This document shows positions 54,318 to 59,089 of a stretch of 59,089 nucleotides of DNA, one piece after another (within the stretch, counting starts at the first letter, position 1; each line of letters starts with the position of its first letter). Where the stretch lies: the NCBI GenBank assembly GCA_003223295.1, contig QHYM01000115.1, forward strand, positions 1 through 59,089. Direction: 5' to 3'. The DNA is from Acidobacteriota bacterium (GTDB taxonomy: Bacteria > Acidobacteriota > Terriglobia > Acidiferrales > UBA7541). The position numbers and the translations under genes were made by a program. The notes under the pieces are model-generated. The model did not search any database, was not told the origin of the DNA, and was given only the letters and a program-made list of their open reading frames with translations.

Positions 54318-56177
54318 ATGCAGCTACGGCTGCGAACAAAATTTACCTTGGTGATGACCAGCCTCGTGCTGCTTGTGGTCGCGGTTTTGTCCGTCGTTTT
54401 TGCCGCGCAGCTCCTGGACCAGTTGATTCAGGAAGCCGACAAACGCGCCAGCGACCTTGCGGAGCAAGTCTTTCTCCAGGCCAAACACGCGCTGACCGAA
54501 GCGGCGCAGCAAGGCTTGCGGCCAGCTTCAGACGCTCCCGAGGAAATCCATGACTACGTTAGGCATGCATTCGAAATCAGCGAAGGCTTGCGAACACAGC
54601 TGCGAGCCGCCAAGGAAAACCCGCTGATCTATGAAGTTTCCATCACCGACAGCGACGGTTTGGTCCTGGCCTCCACCGACGAGAATCTGCCAGGAACATT
54701 TTTGCCGCGAAGAACGCCTCTCGTCTCCCAGCTTGTGGGCAGAAATCTCCTCCACCAGATGAAAGTACTTTTTGGCCCTTCGAAAGTCTTCGAGCTTGAC
54801 TATCCCTTCAGCAATCTAAAGGAGCCGTTCGGAGAAGTGCGCATCGCCGTAGCTTCCGGGCTTCTCCTTAAGGAGATTCAGGCCGGCCTTCGCACCGGCG
54901 GAACCATTGTGTTCGTGGCGCTCGTCATTTCCGCATTGCTCGCCGCCATCGTGAGCGGCATTACCCTGGCTCCCCTGCGCGACATCGCCGCTCAGCTCGA
55001 CCGCATCTCCGCCGGCCAATTCGACGCGTCTGCTCCTGAAGTAAAAACGCTGGAGGGCAGCGGCGACGAGCTCGGCTTGGTAAGCCGCAAAATCTCTCAA
55101 GTCGGACAGCAACTGCGCGGAGTACACGAAATTTTCAGCACCATGCGCGAGAACATGAACTCCGTCATGGCCGGACTCGAAGACGGCTTGCTCCTCTTCA
55201 CCCGCGATGCGCGCGCCGTGATGGTGAGTCCCGCTGCAGAAAAATTCCTCGGCGCACCCTCGGGAGAATTTCTGGGCCGCCGCGTCACAGACATTTTTCC
55301 GCCGGGCCATCCGCTGCACAACGCCCTGCACATTGAAGGCGACGAACTGAGCGAAATCACCGCCGAAGTCAACTTGGAAACCAACGACGGCCCGAAGCGC
55401 GTCAACGTCAGCGTGCAAGCCATTCAGGAAGCCGGCGAGCGCATCGGCGCGCTGGTTACGCTCCGTGATCTCGATTCGCTTGAGAGCATTGACACCCAGC
55501 TCCAGGTCAGCGAACGACTCGCCGCGCTCGGCCGCATCACCGCGGGTGTGGCGCATGAAGTAAAAAACCCGCTGAATTCCATGCGCCTGTGGCTCGAAAA
55601 TCTCAAGGAATCCTTGTCACCCGAAAACGACGGCGCTTCGCAACAAGCCGTGCAAGTCCTCGACAAAGAAATCGACCGCCTCGACCAAGTCGTGAAGCGC
55701 TTTCTCGATTTTACCCGCCCCATGGATGTGCGCTTGGAAGCCACGCAACTCGCCGACCTGCTAAAAGAAGTCTTAGAAATCGCCAAGCCTCAATTGCAAA
55801 AGTCCAACATCCAGCTCGCTCAATTGCTGCCGATTGACGTTCCCGAAGTCTATGTTGATCGCGCCTTGCTCAAGCAGGCCGTGCTCAACCTAGTTCTCAA
55901 TGCCGCCGAAGCCATGCCCAACGGCGGACAATTGCGCTTGGTTCTGAGCCGCCGCGGGGAAATGGCGGAAATCACCGTGGGCGACACCGGCAAAGGCATC
56001 CCGCCGGAAAATCAGCAAAAAATTTTTCAGTTGTTCTTCACAACCAGGCCGGGGGGTAGCGGAATCGGACTGGCCAGCACGTTTCGAATTGTGCAGCTTC
56101 ACAACGGTTCGATAGACTTTACTTCGGAGGTTGGCCGGGGAACCACGTTTCGAATCGAATTGCCACTCGCGGCCTGA
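54318..56177 (+). CDS. Membrane histidine kinase of the NtrC-type pair
   Basis: 619 aa. Two membrane helices (about 12-33 and 195-217) enclose a periplasmic sensor domain of about 160 aa. Then HAMP, a PAS-like domain (around MAGLEDGLLLFTRDARAVMVS), the phosphorylated His in GVAHEVKNPLNSMRLW, and an ATPase domain with NLVLNAAEAMPNGG (N box), GDTGKGIPP, FFTTRPGGSGIGL. Partner of the regulator before it. Its stop is 5 bp before a lipoprotein gene. Confidence 0.95.
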   Translation: MQLRLRTKFTLVMTSLVLLVVAVLSVVFAAQLLDQLIQEADKRASDLAEQVFLQAKHALTEAAQQGLRPASDAPEEIHDYVRHAFEISEGLRTQLRAAKENPLIYEVSITDSDGLVLASTDENLPGTFLPRRTPLVSQLVGRNLLHQMKVLFGPSKVFELDYPFSNLKEPFGEVRIAVASGLLLKEIQAGLRTGGTIVFVALVISALLAAIVSGITLAPLRDIAAQLDRISAGQFDASAPEVKTLEGSGDELGLVSRKISQVGQQLRGVHEIFSTMRENMNSVMAGLEDGLLLFTRDARAVMVSPAAEKFLGAPSGEFLGRRVTDIFPPGHPLHNALHIEGDELSEITAEVNLETNDGPKRVNVSVQAIQEAGERIGALVTLRDLDSLESIDTQLQVSERLAALGRITAGVAHEVKNPLNSMRLWLENLKESLSPENDGASQQAVQVLDKEIDRLDQVVKRFLDFTRPMDVRLEATQLADLLKEVLEIAKPQLQKSNIQLAQLLPIDVPEVYVDRALLKQAVLNLVLNAAEAMPNGGQLRLVLSRRGEMAEITVGDTGKGIPPENQQKIFQLFFTTRPGGSGIGLASTFRIVQLHNGSIDFTSEVGRGTTFRIELPLAA

Positions 56178-56182
56178 CAATA

Positions 56183-56794
56183 ATGGAAAACCCAGCTCAC
56201 TTCCGCCCTCGATCCAGGCACTCGCTCCTCCGTCGAAGCGCGCCACTGCTTGTGTCTCTAACTTTTTCTTCACTCGCTTTTTTTCTGGGCGGCTGCATCT
56301 TCCGGAGAAAGCCGGCCATTCCCTGGGCAACAGCAACACAAGTGCGCCCGACGCTCCAGGCGCATACCGCATCAGACGACGTTGACTTGCAAGCTCCGCA
56401 AATTACCCTCGACCTGGCGCGCCTCGCGGCCCTGTTGGCTCCCGTGCGCAGCGCACCTCCCCGGCCCCGCACGAACCTGTCGACTTCGCCGGCGGCTTCC
56501 ACTCCCATAGCCGACGCTGAAAAACCGGAAGCTCCCAGCATCGCGCCGCAACTCACACAGCAAGAATCCGCCGCCGCGCAGCAGGAAACCAATCAGAGCC
56601 TCGACATCGCGGAGAAAAATCTCGCTTCCACGCGCGGCAAGCGCTTGTCCGCTTCGCAAACCGACCTCGTCTCCAAAATCAGGGGTTTCCTAAAGGACGC
56701 TCGCGAAGCCGCGCAGGCCGGCGACTGGGCCCGCGCGCGCAATTTTGCCAAGAAAGCGCAAGTCCTTTCCGAAGAACTCGTCCACTCGGCGTAG
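56183..56794 (+). CDS. Lipoprotein co-transcribed with the two-component pair
   Basis: 203 aa. A hydrophobic signal segment ends in a lipobox FFLGGC (about residue 38), so it is probably lipid-anchored. A Pro/Ser-rich low-complexity linker is followed by a helical C-terminal part (SASQTDLVSKIRGFLKDAREA) reminiscent of a tetratricopeptide-like or coiled-coil bundle. It starts 5 bp after the kinase stop; it may sense or signal to the kinase. Family not recognised. Confidence 0.65.
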   Translation: MENPAHFRPRSRHSLLRRSAPLLVSLTFSSLAFFLGGCIFRRKPAIPWATATQVRPTLQAHTASDDVDLQAPQITLDLARLAALLAPVRSAPPRPRTNLSTSPAASTPIADAEKPEAPSIAPQLTQQESAAAQQETNQSLDIAEKNLASTRGKRLSASQTDLVSKIRGFLKDAREAAQAGDWARARNFAKKAQVLSEELVHSA

Positions 56795-56962
56795 CATCCC
56801 GCCCCCGCGATGGCGACATCCTCGCTCTTCCTAGAATTAAAATGGCGCCGGGCTTCCGCGCGGCCTCTGTTCTTCTCGCGGGGCGTCTGGTCGATTCAGG
56901 ATGCGGGAAAATAGTTCGGATTTGGCCGCCAAACGAGTGCTCCAAAGAAATGAGAGAGAGAA

Positions 56963-56987
56963 GCCGGGCTAAAGTCCGGCCTCTACA
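56963..56987. repeat. GCCGGGCTAAAGTCCGGCCTCTACA repeat, given in parts
   Basis: GCCGGGCT then AAAGTCCGGC forms an imperfect hairpin, followed by CTCTACA. Close match to 30176-30200. Lies between the lipoprotein and ThiO-like genes. Confidence 0.5.
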
Positions 56988-57042
56988 GGAGTTGGCAAGA
57001 TGCACGCATGAAGCATGCTGCGACTTGCGCTAAGATGGCCGC

Positions 57043-58173
57043 ATGAAGAAATGTGACGTGGCCATCGCCGGCGGCGGAGTGATTGGCGGCTCCATCGCAT
57101 TCGAACTGGCGCGCGCCGGCTTGCGGGTTTCCGTGTTTGATCGCCAAAAACCGGGCCAGGAAGCTTCGTGGGCCAGTGCGGGAATCATTTCGCCTGCGCC
57201 GGAAAATCCCAGGATGATCGCCACCGTGGAACTGGCAAAACGCAGCGCGGCGCTGTATCCGGAATTTGTTGCGCTGGTGGAGGAAATTTCCGGGCAAAGC
57301 ACGGGCTTCCGTCGCAAGGGAACGCTGGAGGCGCTCTTTTCCCACACGAAGGTCGAGCTCAGCACGATCATCGCGCTACATCATGGTCTGGGGCTGAAGG
57401 CGGAGCCGCTGCGCGCCGAAGATGCCCGCGAAGTCGAACCAGCTCTTAGCGACGAAGTAGAAGCCGCCGTGCTTCGGCCTGACGAAGCGTCGATTGACAA
57501 CCGCGCCCTGACGTCTGCAGTACTGGAGGCCGCTCAGCGCAGCGGCGCTGAAATCTTTCCGGGGAGCGGCGTGAAAGCCATCTGGCGCGAAGGCGCACGC
57601 TGCCGCGGACTGGCTCTGCAGAACGAAAAAGTGGAAGCCAAGTGGACGATCATCGCCGCAGGCTGCTTCTCAGGAATGATTGAAGGAATTTCCGCGTATG
57701 CGCCGGTGCGGCCCGCTAAGGGGCAGATGGCCGCATTGCGCGCCGACGAACTGAAAATGGAACGCGTGCTCTGGTCGGAGAAAGTCTATCTGGTGCCCCG
57801 GAATGACGGACGGATTCTCGCCGGCGCCACCGTCGAGTACGTCGGTTTTGACAAACGCGTCACCGCGGGCGGCATCGAGAAAATTCTTGCCGCGGCCATC
57901 GAGCTGGCTCCTGGCCTCAAGGACGCGCGCATCGAGGAAACCTGGGCGGGCTTGCGGCCCGATTCCGCCGATCATCTTCCGATTCTCGGGCCAACCGATT
58001 TGGAAGGCTTGCTGATGGCCACCGGACATTTTCGCAGCGGCATTCTGCTCACGCCCATCACCGCGCGTCTCATCCGCGAATGGGTCACGGAGCTAAAAGT
58101 CAGCCTCGACTGGGATCGCTTCAGCCCACTGCGCTTTTACGCCTTGACTGTCGACAATCAATATTGTAGATAG
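57043..58173 (+). CDS. FAD-dependent amino-acid oxidase, ThiO (glycine oxidase)-like
   Basis: 376 aa. The FAD-binding motif CDVAIAGGGVIGGSIAFELARAG is at the N-terminus, with the family's ASWASAGIISP. VRPAKGQMAAL and ETWAGLRPDSADHLPILGP, GHFRSGILLTPITARLI close the DAO fold. ThiO oxidises glycine to the imine used for the thiazole of thiamine; other DAO family members act on sarcosine or D-amino acids. No other thi genes are near, so the role is unproven. The last codons overlap a palindrome that may control padR. Confidence 0.85.
   Translation: MKKCDVAIAGGGVIGGSIAFELARAGLRVSVFDRQKPGQEASWASAGIISPAPENPRMIATVELAKRSAALYPEFVALVEEISGQSTGFRRKGTLEALFSHTKVELSTIIALHHGLGLKAEPLRAEDAREVEPALSDEVEAAVLRPDEASIDNRALTSAVLEAAQRSGAEIFPGSGVKAIWREGARCRGLALQNEKVEAKWTIIAAGCFSGMIEGISAYAPVRPAKGQMAALRADELKMERVLWSEKVYLVPRNDGRILAGATVEYVGFDKRVTAGGIEKILAAAIELAPGLKDARIEETWAGLRPDSADHLPILGPTDLEGLLMATGHFRSGILLTPITARLIREWVTELKVSLDWDRFSPLRFYALTVDNQYCR
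58144..58172 (+). promoter_or_regulatory. Predicted leaderless padR promoter with operator-like palindrome
   Basis: TTGACT (58144-58149), 17 bp, TAGATA (58167-58172). The -35 to -10 interval holds TCGACAATCAATATTGTAGA (58151-58170), an inverted repeat with 7 of 8 matching bases in each arm. The start point would be about 58179, almost at the padR ATG (58181), and there is no ribosome site. PadR proteins usually bind such ATTGT-containing palindromes and repress their own promoter. Confidence 0.5.
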
Positions 58174-58180
58174 TCATGGT

Positions 58181-58510
58181 ATGGGCAAACCAAGCGACCT
58201 AGTGCAAGGAACTCTCGATCTTTTGATTCTTAAAACAATCTCGCTCGAACCGAAGCACGGTTGGGCTATCGCCAAGCGCATTCAACAGATCTCCAACGAA
58301 GTCCTTCAAGTCCAACAAGGCTCGCTCTACCCGGCTCTGCACCGCCTCGAACAGAGGGCCTGGATCAAAGCCAAATGGGCGGAAACCGACACCGGAAGGC
58401 AAGCCAAGTTCTATTCGTTGACCGCCACGGGACGCGCCCAGTTGGAGAAGGAGGCGGCCAACTGGAGCCGACTGTCCGGCGCGATCAATCTGGTCGTTGA
58501 ATCGACCTAG
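58181..58510 (+). CDS. PadR-family transcription regulator
   Basis: 109 aa. [29 protein letters not shown] and [21 protein letters not shown], with [15 protein letters not shown], are the winged helix of the PadR family (subfamily 1, short C-terminus). In Acidobacteria such regulators commonly precede genes for MacB-like ADOP permeases, as here (13 bp downstream). Probably represses its own promoter; the inducer is unknown. Confidence 0.95.
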   Translation: MGKPSDLVQGTLDLLILKTISLEPKHGWAIAKRIQQISNEVLQVQQGSLYPALHRLEQRAWIKAKWAETDTGRQAKFYSLTATGRAQLEKEAANWSRLSGAINLVVEST

Positions 58511-58523
58511 GAGTCAAACGCCA

Positions 58524-59089
58524 ATGCAATGGCCTCGACAATTGTGGATGCGCCTCCAAGCGCTCTTCCACCGCGATCGCTTCGCGCAGAAACTAAGCGA
58601 TGAGATTCGCTTTCACCTCGACGAGCAAATGGAAGAAAACATTGCCGCCGGGATGAGCCCCGGCGAGGCCCGCCACGCCGCCGAGCGCCTTTTCGGCAAC
58701 TCCACATTGGTCAACGAAGAAACACGTGCGACATGGGGATGGACGTGGCTGGAAGAAATCACACAAGACCTGCGCTACGGCTTGCGGTTGCTGCGCAAAT
58801 CGCCGGGGTTCACTGCGGTTGCGGTACTGACCCTCGCGCTCGGCATCGGGGCGAACACCGCCATCTTCAGCGTGGTCAATGCAGTGCTATTGAAGTCTTT
58901 GCCTTTCAAAGACCCCGAGCAGTTGGTGATGGTTTGGAATCGAGCGGCGGCCGCGGCTGGCGGCGACCGCACACCCCTGGCTGTTGCCGACTTGCTGGAT
59001 TGGCGTGCTCAGAACCGCTCCTTCGCTGACATTGCGGCGTTTCATGGGGACAGCTTCAACTACGCCGGCGGCGACTTGCCCGAACAGCT
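58524..59089 (+). CDS. MacB/FtsX-type ADOP permease, 5' part
   Basis: Open from ATG 58524 (TAGGAG upstream) to the right edge, at least 188 codons. The N-terminal region has [23 protein letters not shown] and [16 protein letters not shown], typical of acidobacterial duplicated orphan permeases, then the first membrane helix [21 protein letters not shown] with the following [21 protein letters not shown]. Full proteins are about 800 aa with two FtsX domains and work with MacB ATPases or alone as orphan permeases. Confidence 0.93.
   Translation, partial: MQWPRQLWMRLQALFHRDRFAQKLSDEIRFHLDEQMEENIAAGMSPGEARHAAERLFGNSTLVNEETRATWGWTWLEEITQDLRYGLRLLRKSPGFTAVAVLTLALGIGANTAIFSVVNAVLLKSLPFKDPEQLVMVWNRAAAAAGGDRTPLAVADLLDWRAQNRSFADIAAFHGDSFNYAGGDLPEQ

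Overview
The window looks like a chromosomal segment of an acidobacterium (Acidobacteriota, Terriglobia-like). The pointers are a PadR regulator followed by a MacB/FtsX-type ADOP permease, Tat-exported metal-dependent hydrolases, PEGA and BNR repeat proteins, many single-gene units, and short dispersed hairpin repeats ending in CCCCTACA. Taxonomy is an inference from gene content; no rRNA is present. The left edge cuts a tRNA-Val(GAC) and the right edge cuts the permease gene.

Layout. (1) 1-6442: a redox locus. A CRP/FNR-type regulator is followed by a decaheme cytochrome (DmsE/MtrA type), an MtrB/PioB-type outer-membrane barrel, a monoheme cytochrome c, a NapC/NirT-type membrane multiheme cytochrome and a small membrane protein. 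Together these would take electrons from quinol across the periplasm and through the outer membrane (or in the reverse direction). No surface MtrC/OmcA-type cytochrome is encoded here. Three GTGAC-N4-GTCAC-like palindromes flank the regulator gene and lie upstream of the cytochrome genes. (2) 6556-24000: mostly single genes: a B3/B4 protein, a degenerate GGDEF membrane protein, a Cys/Met-metabolism PLP enzyme, a DUF5009 membrane acyltransferase-like protein, an EF-G paralogue with a degenerate G domain, a decayed S1C protease with PEGA domains, a beta-propeller phosphoesterase and an isoaspartyl peptidase. (3) 24000-37542: greA, an aldo/keto reductase, and the translation cluster infC-rpmI-rplT-pheS-pheT-zapA, with thrS 4.4 kb upstream. 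Five unrelated genes sit between thrS and infC. (4) 37715-41937: a frameshifted BNR-repeat protein and a Tat-exported amidohydrolase. (5) 42037-48637: an aromatic amino-acid cluster trpC-trpF-trpB-lipoprotein-trpA-aroQ-aroF-tyrA. (6) 48777-52660: an inositol-monophosphatase-like enzyme, DUF488, a PEP-mutase-like protein, family 5 uracil-DNA glycosylase and an exported protein. (7) 52884-59089: a sigma-54-type response regulator, histidine kinase and lipoprotein operon; a ThiO-like oxidase; then padR and the ADOP permease.

The most interesting items are the electron conduit with its self-consistent regulator/operator set, a hairpin-plus-U-run attenuator in the greA leader, an apparent AUC start for infC, a stem-loop ahead of rplT, an apparently leaderless padR promoter with a palindromic operator inside the end of the upstream gene, an EF-G paralogue that has lost NKxD, and a short PheT without the OB-fold tRNA-binding insertion. 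Protein family calls are made by eye from motifs and overall similarity; nothing was searched.
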